A DNA stretch of 64,000 bases from Richelia sp. SL_2_1 (GTDB lineage: Bacteria > Cyanobacteriota > Cyanobacteriia > Cyanobacteriales > Nostocaceae): the NCBI GenBank assembly GCA_012033205.1, contig JAAUSO010000003.1, positions 1 through 64,000 of the forward strand, written 5' to 3'. The position numbers and the translations under genes were made by a program. The notes under the pieces are model-generated. The model worked only from the letters and a program-made list of their open reading frames with translations. It did not search any database and was not told the DNA's origin. This document shows, one piece after another, positions 38,957 to 47,794 of the stretch (position 1 is its first letter; every line of letters starts with the position of its first letter).

Positions 38957-40270
38957 CTAAATTTCAGTGGATGGGAATTTGATTAAGCTTTTTTTATCTA
39001 GAATATTTCTTGATTTTAAATACCAGAATATGATTAATAATGGAAGCACATATTTATCCCAAGGATATGCCTTCATCATTAATCCACAGTTTATTAATAA
39101 AAGCCAAAAAGTAAGATTGAGACGAGTAAAAAATCTCAAACAAGTAATTAATGCTAAAAAATAAAATAGAGCCAATCTCAAAAAGTCGTTTGGAACTAAT
39201 CTTGTGGCGGCTTTAAATAAAATTCCGTGAGCTTCTAAAAGTGGAAAAATGATAAATAATAACAACAAAACAGCAGCTAAAAATATATTATTGCGTGTCA
39301 ATATTTTTTTTATTCTCAATTTAGGACGGAACAAAATTAATTCTGGGATTACAAAATATAAGCCAACAGAACTGAGAGCAAAATAACAACCGCTAAGGTC
39401 TATTGACCATAAGTTTTGTTGTACCTTTGGTACTGTACGTGCTGCCATACCTGCTTCAGGAGCTATACCTTGAAAAAATAATAACCATCCTACTATTGAT
39501 AATGAAGCAATTAATGGCATTAACCAACGAAGAGAATTTATTCGGGTTTTAGTTATATTTAAATAATCTGTTTCGATAATTCCCTGTTCTTGTTCACTAT
39601 TTTCTGAGTATGAATTAGCAAGTTGTTTTAAATCATCTTTTAAACCATATATTCGGATTTTAATTATTAAGTAATTAATCAATTCAAAAATAGCGATCAC
39701 GAAAGGGAAAGCTAGCATAAATTGACGAGATGCAACTGCTAAAATAAATGCAAAGCTACTAAGTATATGTTGAGAACGAAGATAAAACCAAAATCCTAGT
39801 AAGACAAAAAACGCAGCGATAATATCAGTATAAAGACGACCACTTAAAATCAAATAATAAGGGAATAATAATAAACCGCATACACTTAAAACTGATTTTT
39901 TCGTCACTTTGCCTTTTGGTAAGCCGATAAAACAAGTCATCAAAAAAGAAATGATCAAATTTAAAAATCTTCCAGCAAAAATTCCACCTTGAAACAGATA
40001 TTCCAATCCTCCAAACATCATAAATGGCAATGGAGTATTAAGTTCACCGTAATTTCCGAGCAATTCTAAACTAGGAATCAAACTATAGCTAAATCTTAAA
40101 CTTGTTTCCCAGTAATGTGGTTCGTCAGTCGTTGCGGGATATTGAAGTTTATCTAGAGCAAGAAACAATAATAAGTAAATAACACCTACAGAAATTAAAA
40201 AATATATTCTAAATAAGTATGTTTTTTTGATTTTATGTCTAAAATTTCTAAAATTATTATTTATTTTCAT
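38957..40270 (-). CDS. GT-C-like membrane glycosyltransferase, paralogue A
   Basis: The 437-aa protein has about ten membrane helices. After the first helix comes YPATTDEPHYWETSLRFS, an acidic Asp-Glu pair in the GT-C catalytic-loop position, and then ELNTPLPFMMFGGLEYLFQGG. It is about half identical by eye to the gene at 40638-41837 along its length (for example PFMMFGGLEYLFQGGIFAGR against PFIIFGFLEFLFKGGIFVGR). A soluble insert (EQEQGIIETDYLNITKTR) is specific to this copy. Probably a polyprenyl-phosphate-sugar-dependent transferase; substrate unknown. Confidence 0.78.
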   Translation of the reverse strand: MKINNNFRNFRHKIKKTYLFRIYFLISVGVIYLLLFLALDKLQYPATTDEPHYWETSLRFSYSLIPSLELLGNYGELNTPLPFMMFGGLEYLFQGGIFAGRFLNLIISFLMTCFIGLPKGKVTKKSVLSVCGLLLFPYYLILSGRLYTDIIAAFFVLLGFWFYLRSQHILSSFAFILAVASRQFMLAFPFVIAIFELINYLIIKIRIYGLKDDLKQLANSYSENSEQEQGIIETDYLNITKTRINSLRWLMPLIASLSIVGWLLFFQGIAPEAGMAARTVPKVQQNLWSIDLSGCYFALSSVGLYFVIPELILFRPKLRIKKILTRNNIFLAAVLLLLFIIFPLLEAHGILFKAATRLVPNDFLRLALFYFLALITCLRFFTRLNLTFWLLLINCGLMMKAYPWDKYVLPLLIIFWYLKSRNILDKKSLIKFPSTEI

Positions 40271-40637
40271 GGCAATTGACTTAAGTAAATTTTTTACTTA
40301 CATAGATATAAATAAATCAAATATAAATACAGAAGATTTCAGCGCGGGTGAGGTAGAGAAATACCCCACCCGCCTTGACAAGAGGAGGGTTGGGAGGGGT
40401 GTACTGTACTTCATTTACTTGCAAACTGGTGTATGTACTTTTGAAGTTTTGAACAAGAAAATAAATATATTTTTATATTTATACCTAGTTTTATAGATTA
40501 TACGCAACAGCGTATTTATGCAAGATGCGGTCAGAAAAAATCACATTACGATATGAACTACCTGAAGTAAAACACAATAGAGTATACCGCCTGAAATACA
40601 GGATAGTTAGCTCAGTAATGAAGGCAAAATTAGATAA
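40271..40637. other. Intergenic region between the GT-C paralogues
   Basis: Contains a hairpin at 40344-40373. The plus-strand 89-aa ORF at 40227-40496 overlaps a gene start and is not supported. Confidence 0.5.
40344..40373. promoter_or_regulatory. GC-rich hairpin between the GT-C paralogues
   Basis: GCGGGTGAGGTA-GAGAAA-TACCCCACCCGC, a 12-bp stem with one mismatch and no T-run. It stands out in AT-rich DNA and may be a dispersed repeat or a processing hairpin. Confidence 0.6.
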
Positions 40638-41837
40638 TTATAAAAATTGAGAGATTTTTCTTTGATGAATAATGTTTTTATCTAAGATTCCGATAGATTT
40701 TAAATACCAGAAAACGATTAACAGAGGAAGCACATATTTATCCCAAGGATATGCTTTTATCATTAATCCGCTATTTACTAATAGAATCCAAAAAGCAAGA
40801 TTGGGACGAGCAAAAAATCTCCAACAAGTAATTAATGCTAAAAAATAAAATAGTGTTAATCTTAAAAAGTCGTTTGGAAGTAATTTTGCAACCTTAATTA
40901 AAATTCCGTGCGCTTCTAAAGGTGGAAAAATGATAAATAAGAACAATAAAACGGCAGCTAAAAATATATTTTGGCGTGTCAATAGATTTTTGATTCTCAA
41001 CTTGGGACGAAATAAAATTAATTCTGGAATTACAAAATATAACCCAAGACAAGCTAAAAAATACAGACTATTATTTAGCTCAACTGACCACCAATTCAGC
41101 TGAACTTCTGGTGTAGAACGTTCTGTAATTGCAGCTTGAGGAGCTATTCCTTTGAAAAGTAAAAACCAACCAAAAATAGAAAAAGAAGCAATTAGTGGTG
41201 CAAGAATACGAATCAGTTGCTGTTTGGATTGCTTTTTTTGATTATTGATAAATTTAATTTTTAAATAGTTGAAAACTTCATAAGCTGTGATTGCGACAGG
41301 GAACACTAACATATATTGGCGTGATGCAATTGCTAATACAAAGCTAATTCCACTAAAAATATGTTGACAACGGATATAGAACACAAATCCTATTAATACG
41401 AAAAAGCTGGCAATAATATCCGTATAAAGATGTCCGCTTAACCATAAATAGTAAGGAAATGATATTAAGCCGCATAAAGCCAAAAATGAATTTATTCTTG
41501 TTTTATTAATAGGTAGTCCAATAATACAAGTAATTAAAAAAGAAACAAAAAAGTTGAATAGCCGTCCAACAAAAATTCCACCTTTGAATAAAAATTCTAA
41601 AAATCCAAAGATGATAAATGGCAAGGGTGTATTTAATTCTTTGTAATCTTGTAACCAAGTTTGAGGAGGAATTAAGCTACGACTAAAGATTAAACTTGTT
41701 TGCCAAAAATTGGGTTCATCCCAGATTGGAGAAAATTGCAGCTGATTTAAATATAAAAATACGATGAAATATAGTATGCAAATAGCAACTAAAAAGATTT
41801 TCGCGTATTTACTATTGCGTGTTTCTGTTGATAGCAT
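40638..41837 (-). CDS. GT-C-like membrane glycosyltransferase, paralogue B
   Basis: The 399-aa protein has about ten hydrophobic helices and is the tandem paralogue of 38957-40270. It has FSPIWDEPNFWQTSLIFS (acidic pair in the first loop), ELNTPLPFIIFGFLEFLFKGG and a shared C-terminal block ending AYPWDKYVLPLLIVFWYLKS. It lacks the soluble insert of paralogue A. Two diverged copies in a row suggest duplication, then specialisation for different sugars or acceptors. It is the most upstream gene of the glycan cluster. Confidence 0.78.
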   Translation of the reverse strand: MLSTETRNSKYAKIFLVAICILYFIVFLYLNQLQFSPIWDEPNFWQTSLIFSRSLIPPQTWLQDYKELNTPLPFIIFGFLEFLFKGGIFVGRLFNFFVSFLITCIIGLPINKTRINSFLALCGLISFPYYLWLSGHLYTDIIASFFVLIGFVFYIRCQHIFSGISFVLAIASRQYMLVFPVAITAYEVFNYLKIKFINNQKKQSKQQLIRILAPLIASFSIFGWFLLFKGIAPQAAITERSTPEVQLNWWSVELNNSLYFLACLGLYFVIPELILFRPKLRIKNLLTRQNIFLAAVLLFLFIIFPPLEAHGILIKVAKLLPNDFLRLTLFYFLALITCWRFFARPNLAFWILLVNSGLMIKAYPWDKYVLPLLIVFWYLKSIGILDKNIIHQRKISQFL

Positions 41838-42129
41838 TGATATATTTAATCTATAGAGATAGTGATTGTTTTTAATGTTACTTTCGGAAAAATGTCAAGT
41901 AAGTTGTTTAAATAACATATCTATTTAAATTAAGTAAATTTTAGTACCCATAAGAAAACTCCGTAGATTGTTCGGAATCAGTAGCTTTTCTGATCTGAGT
42001 TCCCTATTTTCTATTCCCTATTTTCTATTCCTTTGGGATTAAAAATGGTTGAGACCGATTAACAATTTATAGATTGGTAGCCATTTAAGATAAAATACTC
42101 ATTGCAATCGCATTAATTAAATTAAATCT

Positions 42130-42567
42130 ATGCCTTTATCAGTTGGAACCCAAGCACCTAATTTCACTACCAAAGATACCAAGGGTAACACCGTTTCTTT
42201 GTCAGATTTTCAAGGAAAGACAGTAGTTTTGTACTTCTACCCTAAAGATGATACTTCCGGATGTACCAAACAAGCTTGTAGCTTCCGTGATGCTCAATCC
42301 CAATATCAAAGTAAGGATATTGTAGTTTTAGGTGTAAGTGCAGATGATGAAGCTTCTCACCAAGCTTTTACTCAAAAATACAATCTCAATTTTCCCTTAC
42401 TAGTTGATACCGAAAAAAACTTAATCCAAGCTTATGACGTTGATGGTGGTGGTTACGCAAAGCGCGTTACCTACGTGATTGACGGTGAAGGTAAAATCAT
42501 TAATGTTGACTCTAGCGTTAATACAAGTACCCACGCTGAAGATGTACTGAAATCTTTGGGTTTGTAA
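42130..42567 (+). CDS. Peroxiredoxin, BCP/PrxQ type
   Basis: 145-aa thiol peroxidase reducing hydrogen peroxide and organic hydroperoxides with thioredoxin. It shows the peroxidatic Cys in YPKDDTSGCTKQACSFRD, with the second Cys five residues later (CX4C), the classic PrxQ/BCP arrangement. The start MPLSVGTQAPNFTTKDTKG and end fit the normal length. It is monocistronic; a hairpin element starts 36 bp after its stop and may serve as terminator. Likely protects the photosynthetic cell against peroxide. Confidence 0.95.
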   Translation: MPLSVGTQAPNFTTKDTKGNTVSLSDFQGKTVVLYFYPKDDTSGCTKQACSFRDAQSQYQSKDIVVLGVSADDEASHQAFTQKYNLNFPLLVDTEKNLIQAYDVDGGGYAKRVTYVIDGEGKIINVDSSVNTSTHAEDVLKSLGL

Positions 42568-42602
42568 TTTCGACGTTGAGCCTGAAACTATTACGTAGGG
42601 TG

Positions 42603-42666
42603 AGAAGTCAGGTTTTTAGAATAATTCTCTTAAATCACAGATATTTAAGTTAAAAACCCGACTTCT
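42603..42666. repeat. Hairpin element, family GAAGTCGGGTTTTTA (degenerate)
   Basis: AGAAGTCAGGTTTTTA (one mismatch) faces TTAAAAACCCGACTTCT. It lies downstream of the prx gene, between convergent genes. Confidence 0.88.
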
Positions 42667-42695
42667 ACGATCAGTTAACCTACGAAAAGTTAATT

Positions 42696-43121
42696 TTAAT
42701 TCCCAGAAGCCGGGGTTTGCCCTGGTGTATAAACTGGGAATGCAAAGTCAAAATTACTTGGTTGTCCGTTTGTTGATTGCTGTTGACGTTGTTGTAACAA
42801 ACGCTCTTGCTTTGCACGGAAGGAGTCTGCTTCAGAATTAATTTGCTGCCGATTTTGAGAAGAAAAACCTTGCCAGTCTAATGTGCCAAAATTTGCCCGG
42901 TGAATCAAACTCATTGGATTAAAATTACCATCTTGAGGTCCGTAAATCGAATCTCCATCACCTTGTTTTGTATCAAATGTATTGTTTTGATAGCTAGATG
43001 GTATGGAAAGGTCTTGACTACTTTGAGCCAAACTTGCCCCTGGTGCAATTATACAAGCAATGCCAAATCCGGTAACAGTTGCAGCAACTAATTTATTAAG
43101 CTGTGAAATCGATATTTTCAT
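42696..43121 (-). CDS. Exported hypothetical protein
   Basis: Starting at MKISISQLNKLVAATVTGF gives 141 aa with a signal peptide ending near GASLAQS. The mature part is low in hydrophobics and Gln/Ser/Asn-rich (QERLLQQRQQQSTNGQPSN), with the segment IYGPQDGNFNPMSLIHRANF. No domain is recognised. The 16-residue upstream extension in the track overlaps the ABC permease stop and is rejected. It lies 40 bp downstream of the ABC permease on the same strand, so it may be cotranscribed with it. Confidence 0.72.
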   Translation of the reverse strand: MKISISQLNKLVAATVTGFGIACIIAPGASLAQSSQDLSIPSSYQNNTFDTKQGDGDSIYGPQDGNFNPMSLIHRANFGTLDWQGFSSQNRQQINSEADSFRAKQERLLQQRQQQSTNGQPSNFDFAFPVYTPGQTPASGN

Positions 43122-43161
43122 CAAATTTTCCCCTTTTATGACTCTAATTAATACTTCTATT

Positions 43162-44061
43162 TTAGGCAAGAGTACGACGTAGGCGGGGTTGAATGCTTAA
43201 TAATGCTACAACCGCAAAGCCTAACAATACTAGTATTGCACCGCCAAAAGTAACATCACCCCAGAAAGCGTGCATTACTATACTATTTAATCCCCAACTT
43301 TCATGTTGGTAAAGATAGCGAATTGGCTCAATTGCATAGCTCAGAGGATTGATTGTGGCGATAACCTGTAACCATTGAGGCATAAATGACAAAGGAGCTA
43401 AAGCCGTACTGGCAAATAATAACGGTAGGTTCGTAACAAAAATTACCGCTATTAACTCAATGTGTCCCGGTAGTGCAAAAGCTAAACCCAAGGAAAGAGC
43501 CGTTACACCCAAAGCCAGTAGAAACACGATTAAAGCAATGGTACCCAAACCTACTGCATCGGGGATACCTGCTCCCAAAAATGCCGCAGCCCCTACAATT
43601 ACCGCTGCTTGCAGCAAAGTTTGACTGATAATAAAGATTGCCGAAGCAAAGACAATTGAAAAACGCGATGCTAAAGGAGCAACCAGTAACCGATTTAAAA
43701 AGCCAAATTCTCTGTCAAACATAATCGGTAAACCAGCATTCAGCGCTCCACCAAAAGCTGTGAATACTATTATCCCAGCAGCTAAAAATTCAGCATAATT
43801 TGTCGTATTGCCAAAAAGTCCTTTTGGTGCATTTTGGAAAAGTGCGCCAAATAACACCAACCACATTACAGGTTGAATAATACTAGCTACTAAAGTTGAA
43901 GGACGACGCTGTAACTGAATAAATAGACGACGAGTTAAAGCCAAAGTTTCTTGAACCAACTCGCCGAAAACACTTTGATTCGCATCACTGTACAGTTGTG
44001 GTGATGCAATTTCTTGCAAATTAATATCTGCTGATTTGGAAGTTAAAACTGTGCCACTCAT
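43162..44061 (-). CDS. ABC-2 type transporter permease (DrrB-like)
   Basis: The 299-aa membrane protein has six helices. PSTLVASIIQPVMWLVLFGALF is the first conserved helix, and NRLLVAPLASRFSIVFAS and LPLLFASTALAPLSFMPQWL are ABC-2 permease blocks. It pairs with the ATPase encoded upstream (44207-45232), with an array of tandem repeats between the two. Such systems export lipids, polysaccharides or drugs; the substrate is unknown here. No glycan genes are linked directly, though the cluster ends 1.3 kb away. Confidence 0.92.
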   Translation of the reverse strand: MSGTVLTSKSADINLQEIASPQLYSDANQSVFGELVQETLALTRRLFIQLQRRPSTLVASIIQPVMWLVLFGALFQNAPKGLFGNTTNYAEFLAAGIIVFTAFGGALNAGLPIMFDREFGFLNRLLVAPLASRFSIVFASAIFIISQTLLQAAVIVGAAAFLGAGIPDAVGLGTIALIVFLLALGVTALSLGLAFALPGHIELIAVIFVTNLPLLFASTALAPLSFMPQWLQVIATINPLSYAIEPIRYLYQHESWGLNSIVMHAFWGDVTFGGAILVLLGFAVVALLSIQPRLRRTLA

Positions 44062-44110
44062 AACGATTTTAGATTTTAGATTTTAGATTTTGGATTTTGG
44101 ATTGAAACAG

Positions 44111-44210
44111 TTGACCTATAACCTTTGACCTATTCCCTTTGACCTATTCCCTTTGACCTATTCCCTTTGACCTATTCCCTTTGACCTATAACCTTTGACC
44201 TATTCCCTAC
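44111..44210. repeat. Tandem repeat, units CTTTGACCTATTCC/CTATAACCTTTGAC
   Basis: About seven 14-bp units between the ABC ATPase and permease. The ATPase stop codon (TAG) lies in the first unit. Confidence 0.93.
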
Positions 44211-45232
44211 TTCATACTTTGTTTCTTTTCTGCTTTCATATCGCGAGTTGCTACCGCAGCAAGTTCGGCATCCATTAAAGTACGTCCTGTTGCTGCTAGG
44301 TAAACATCATCTAAACTTGGACGAGATTGAGCAATTCCAAAGGTGGGTAAACCAACATTATTTAAAGTTTGTTGTATGGTAATCAAAGCATCATTTTGCT
44401 GAGTTACGACCAAGTTTAACGAATTACCTTGAGCGCTATTAATGATTACTTCTTTGACAAAAGGTAGGGAAATCAGCAAACTTTTGGCTTTTTCTGCTTC
44501 CTCATCCGAGGTAAACTCACGAATCCGGAGAGTAACTCGATCTCCCCCTAATTTATCTTTTAATTGGGATGGTGTTCCAGTGGCAATTACCTCACCGCGA
44601 TCAATTATTGCCACTCGATCGGCTAAAGCATCTATTTCTTCTAAATAATGGCTGGTAATTAATACCGTCGTTCCTGCTTCTCGCAACTTCCGCAAAAATT
44701 CCCAGACTACAAAACGGCTTTCTATATCCAAGCCTGCTGTTGGCTCATCTAATACCAATACATCAGGTGCGTGGAGCAATCCAGCCGCTAAATCCAACCG
44801 TTTAAGTAAACCACCTGAATAGGTTCCGGTTTTTTTATTCGCGTATTCCTGTAAATTTAGTAAATCTAAAACTGTATCAATCCGCTGTTTTGCGACTTTT
44901 GCCGGGATGTGGTAAATCGCTGCTTGGAGTTGTAATAATTCTCTTCCAGTCAGCACCTTATCTGGAGCCACCTCTTGAGCTACATAGCCGAGGCGTTTTC
45001 TCACATCTTTGGGATTATCGGTGACAGAAATACCAGACACTTCAATTTTGCCCGCATCTGGAGTAGTTAAAGTACACAAAGCACGCAGAGTAGTAGTTTT
45101 TCCAGCACCATTCGGACCGAGTAAACCGAAAATTTCCCCTCGCTCTACCTGAAAGGAAATATTTTTAACGGCTTGGGTTGTACCGTAGTGCTTCTTTAAA
45201 TTTTCGACTAGAACGGCAGCAGCCATTGACAT
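44207..45232 (-). CDS. ABC transporter ATPase (DrrA-like)
   Basis: The 341-aa protein has Walker A GLLGPNGAGKTTTLRAL, signature YSGGLLKRLDLAAGLLHAPD (YSGGL form), Walker B VLVLDEPTAGLDIESR and H-loop LITSHYLEEIDALADRV. A C-terminal DrrA-type extension of about 100 residues follows. It energises the permease at 43162-44061. MAAAVLVENLKKHYG is an alternative start two codons in. The stop codon is provided by the tandem repeat immediately downstream. Confidence 0.94.
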   Translation of the reverse strand: MSMAAAVLVENLKKHYGTTQAVKNISFQVERGEIFGLLGPNGAGKTTTLRALCTLTTPDAGKIEVSGISVTDNPKDVRKRLGYVAQEVAPDKVLTGRELLQLQAAIYHIPAKVAKQRIDTVLDLLNLQEYANKKTGTYSGGLLKRLDLAAGLLHAPDVLVLDEPTAGLDIESRFVVWEFLRKLREAGTTVLITSHYLEEIDALADRVAIIDRGEVIATGTPSQLKDKLGGDRVTLRIREFTSDEEAEKAKSLLISLPFVKEVIINSAQGNSLNLVVTQQNDALITIQQTLNNVGLPTFGIAQSRPSLDDVYLAATGRTLMDAELAAVATRDMKAEKKQSMK

Positions 45233-45303
45233 TAACTCTTTTAATATACAAATCGCAACAAATTATATCTTTATTGTAGAAGTGAAGCGACAGTTTGGAG
45301 TTA

Positions 45304-45395
45304 GTTGACAGTTGACAGTTGACAGTTGACAGTTAATATTTATTTTCTCCCCATCTCCCCATCTCCCCATCTCCCCATCCCCCCATCCCCTTGTC
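45304..45395. repeat. Two tandem arrays (GTTGACA; CTCCCCAT)
   Basis: GTTGACA units at 45304-45333 and CTCCCCAT units at 45346-45395, in the divergent promoter region between the ABC ATPase and the TPR scaffold gene. Confidence 0.92.
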
Positions 45396-45518
45396 CCCTT
45401 CGTCATCTACTCAAAGTAGCAATAAATGTATCAACAGGCTGAGAAAGGTATTTATGTCGATTACCTTGAGCAGTTTGAGGTGTAAAAATTAGCTTAAAAA
45501 CTACGGAGATTCACCCTA

Positions 45519-46889
45519 ATGGATGAACGCCGTCTGCGGGAATATGTTGCTCTGATTAAGGAACTGTTAAATTGTCCTCATGGAGAGGAGTTTGTAGTCT
45601 TAAAAGCCAATACAGAATTGGTTGATGAAGATTTAATTATGGTGATGGAACAAATAGCCATCAAAGCGGAAGCGCAAGGTGCAACGGGAACTGCTGAGTT
45701 CTTACGCAATTTAGCTCAAGAGCTAAAAGTTATGTTAACACAAGCAACGAAGACGTTTAATTCTGAAGATGATGAACGTCCATCTGCTTATTTAAAATTG
45801 ATTGAAACGTTAATGAGTTGCCCTAGTGGCAGCGAAGCGGAAATACTGCGTAAAAATCAAGATTTAGTTGATACGCAATTCGTTTTAACTTTAGCACAAG
45901 TGGCAGGAATAATGGCAGAAATCGGTGAGCAAAAAGCCTCGCAGTTTTTGCAAGGAATTGCGACACCTTTAGCTGAGGGAATGAAAGGTTCTTTACCTGC
46001 TCTCAAACCTGCTCAAAATTATTTGGATTTTCTGGGAGAAGTATTACGAACTACTTCTAACAGTAATGGTAATGCAAAAGTGGTGTATCCTCTATTGGCT
46101 GCGAATTTAGATAAACTAAATACGCATTTTGCTCAAGTGATGGAAAACTGGGTAAAAGAGACTATAGAGAAAGTACAACCATCAATAGCCCATAACGTCG
46201 TCGTCGATATTGTAAATTTTAGTGTATTAATTCAACAGTTCTCTTTAGGTAATAAATCTGAGAACTTAGAAATTGCGATTACTGGTTATCAAGTCGCGTT
46301 AGCTTATTTTAATCGCGAGAAGTACCCCGATGAATGGGCTGGAACTCAAAACAATCTTGGTAATGCTCTTGTTGAACGTATTAATGGCGACAATGCGGAC
46401 AACCTAGACAAAGGCATTAAATGTTATAAGCGTGCATTAGAAGTCTACCAGCGCGATATATTTCCTGAAGATTGGGCTATGACTCAAAATAACTTGGGTA
46501 CGGCTTATAAAGGTCGGGAAAATGGGGATAAAGCAGAAAACCTTGAAGTCGCTATTCAATACTATTTCGCCGCATTAGACATATATCAACGTTCCGTATT
46601 TCCCTATCAATGGGCGGCAATTCAGTATAATTTGGGTAATGTCTATTGCGATCGCGTTGCTGGCGAGAAAGCAGAGAATATGGAAATTGCCATATTATCC
46701 TACAATGCAGCTTTAGAGGTGTATCAACCGAATCTAGTTCCCCAGCAATGGGCTATGACTCAATATAATTTGGGTAATGCTTATAAACAGCGTATTCGTG
46801 GGGATAAAAACGAAAATTTGCGAAAAGCTGACGAATGTTATCTGGCTGCGATGAATGTTTATAAGCGATATCGCGATCCTCAAGAATAA
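45519..46889 (+). CDS. TPR scaffold protein with N-terminal repeats, no effector domain
   Basis: The 456-aa cytosolic protein has two clear repeats at its N-terminus (about 10-70 and 85-150), each with a Cys-Pro stretch (LNCPHGEEFVVLKANTELVD and MSCPSGSEAEILRKNQDLVD) followed by helices; a third, weaker copy is at 165-230. Four TPR-like units of about 48 residues follow from about 235, with the consensus FP.(D/Q)WA.TQ.NLGNAY..R..GDKAENLE. The same unit is common in cyanobacterial CHAT- or NACHT-linked proteins. Here the protein ends after the repeats with no CHAT, kinase or NTPase domain. Its partner is unknown. Confidence 0.82.
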   Translation: MDERRLREYVALIKELLNCPHGEEFVVLKANTELVDEDLIMVMEQIAIKAEAQGATGTAEFLRNLAQELKVMLTQATKTFNSEDDERPSAYLKLIETLMSCPSGSEAEILRKNQDLVDTQFVLTLAQVAGIMAEIGEQKASQFLQGIATPLAEGMKGSLPALKPAQNYLDFLGEVLRTTSNSNGNAKVVYPLLAANLDKLNTHFAQVMENWVKETIEKVQPSIAHNVVVDIVNFSVLIQQFSLGNKSENLEIAITGYQVALAYFNREKYPDEWAGTQNNLGNALVERINGDNADNLDKGIKCYKRALEVYQRDIFPEDWAMTQNNLGTAYKGRENGDKAENLEVAIQYYFAALDIYQRSVFPYQWAAIQYNLGNVYCDRVAGEKAENMEIAILSYNAALEVYQPNLVPQQWAMTQYNLGNAYKQRIRGDKNENLRKADECYLAAMNVYKRYRDPQE

Positions 46890-46915
46890 GTGATTCTGTT
46901 TCTTACACACCTTAG

Positions 46916-46952
46916 AAAAACCCGGCTTTTGATTTTTAAAAGTCGGGTTTTT
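46916..46952. terminator. Hairpin terminator of the TPR scaffold gene
   Basis: AAAAACCCGGCTTTT and AAAAGTCGGGTTTTT form a compact hairpin ending in T, at 27 bp after the stop. It may derive from the dispersed GAAGTCGGGTTTTTA family. A GTTGACA/GTGGACA run follows at 46953-46989. Confidence 0.75.
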
Positions 46953-47049
46953 AACAGTTGACAGTTGACAGTGGACAGTGGACAGTTGATGGTTAATAGT
47001 AGACTTCTTACTTTTTACTTTTTACGGACTCGCAGCAGTACTAGTTTGA

Positions 47050-47583
47050 TCAAAGCCGATCAAAAACCAAATTTTGATATTCTTGTTCGGTAACAATATC
47101 AAAGGTGCTTTCAACTCTATCTAAGAATACTAATCCGCTCATATGGTCGTATTCATGTTGAAAAATACGAGCCACAAAGTCCGTTAGTTGTTGTTTTTCT
47201 AATTTACCGTATCTATCAGTATATTCAACTTCAATAGTCTTGTATCTCGGAACTAAACCTCTAATTCCCGGAATACTCAAGCAACCTTCCCAATCTTTGA
47301 CAATTTCATCAGAATAATTAACAATTCGAGGATTAATCATTGCTGTCGGCTCCATCAAAGGAGCATGAGGATATCTCAAATTAGGACGAGAAGCAACGAT
47401 AAAGATACGATAACCGACGGCAACTTGTGGTGCTGCAATCCCAACACCATTAGCTTCACTCATTGTTATCAATAAATCATCAATTAGTTTTTGAATAGTT
47501 TTGTCTTGAATATTGTTAACAAATTCGGCTTTTTGCCGCAAAATCGGATTACCTAATTGAATAATAGAAAGTTTTTCAGACAT
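47050..47583 (-). CDS. def: Peptide deformylase
   Basis: Metal-dependent enzyme removing the formyl group from nascent proteins. All three motifs are present: ANGVGIAAPQVAVG (GxGxAAxQ), EGCLSIPG (EGCLS, Cys metal ligand) and QHEYDHMSGLVF (HExxH). At 177 aa it is the usual length. It is a housekeeping gene of the cytosol. A long TTAGGAG tandem array lies directly upstream of the ATG, so the promoter must sit beyond or within it. Confidence 0.96.
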   Translation of the reverse strand: MSEKLSIIQLGNPILRQKAEFVNNIQDKTIQKLIDDLLITMSEANGVGIAAPQVAVGYRIFIVASRPNLRYPHAPLMEPTAMINPRIVNYSDEIVKDWEGCLSIPGIRGLVPRYKTIEVEYTDRYGKLEKQQLTDFVARIFQHEYDHMSGLVFLDRVESTFDIVTEQEYQNLVFDRL

Positions 47584-47591
47584 TATATAAA

Positions 47592-47672
47592 AGTTAGGAG
47601 TTAGGAGTTAGGAGTTAGGAGTTAGGAGTTAGGAGTTAGGAGTTAGGAGTTAGGAGTTAGGAGTTAGGAGTT
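47592..47672. repeat. Tandem repeat, unit AGTTAGG
   Basis: About 11 units of AGTTAGG directly upstream of def. The same unit forms the array at 52530-52597. Confidence 0.96.
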
Positions 47673-47760
47673 GCGACGGTGATAATCGGAGATAAGGTAG
47701 GAACCATATTAATAGATTATTGTTCACTGTATGTCACTACGTGCCACGCTGCGCTACACT

Positions 47761-47792
47761 GTCAACTGTCAACTGTCAACTGTCAACTGTCA
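47761..47792. repeat. Tandem repeat, unit GTCAACT
   Basis: Four to five units ending two bases before the htrA stop codon (read on the plus strand). Confidence 0.92.
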
Positions 47793-47794
47793 CC

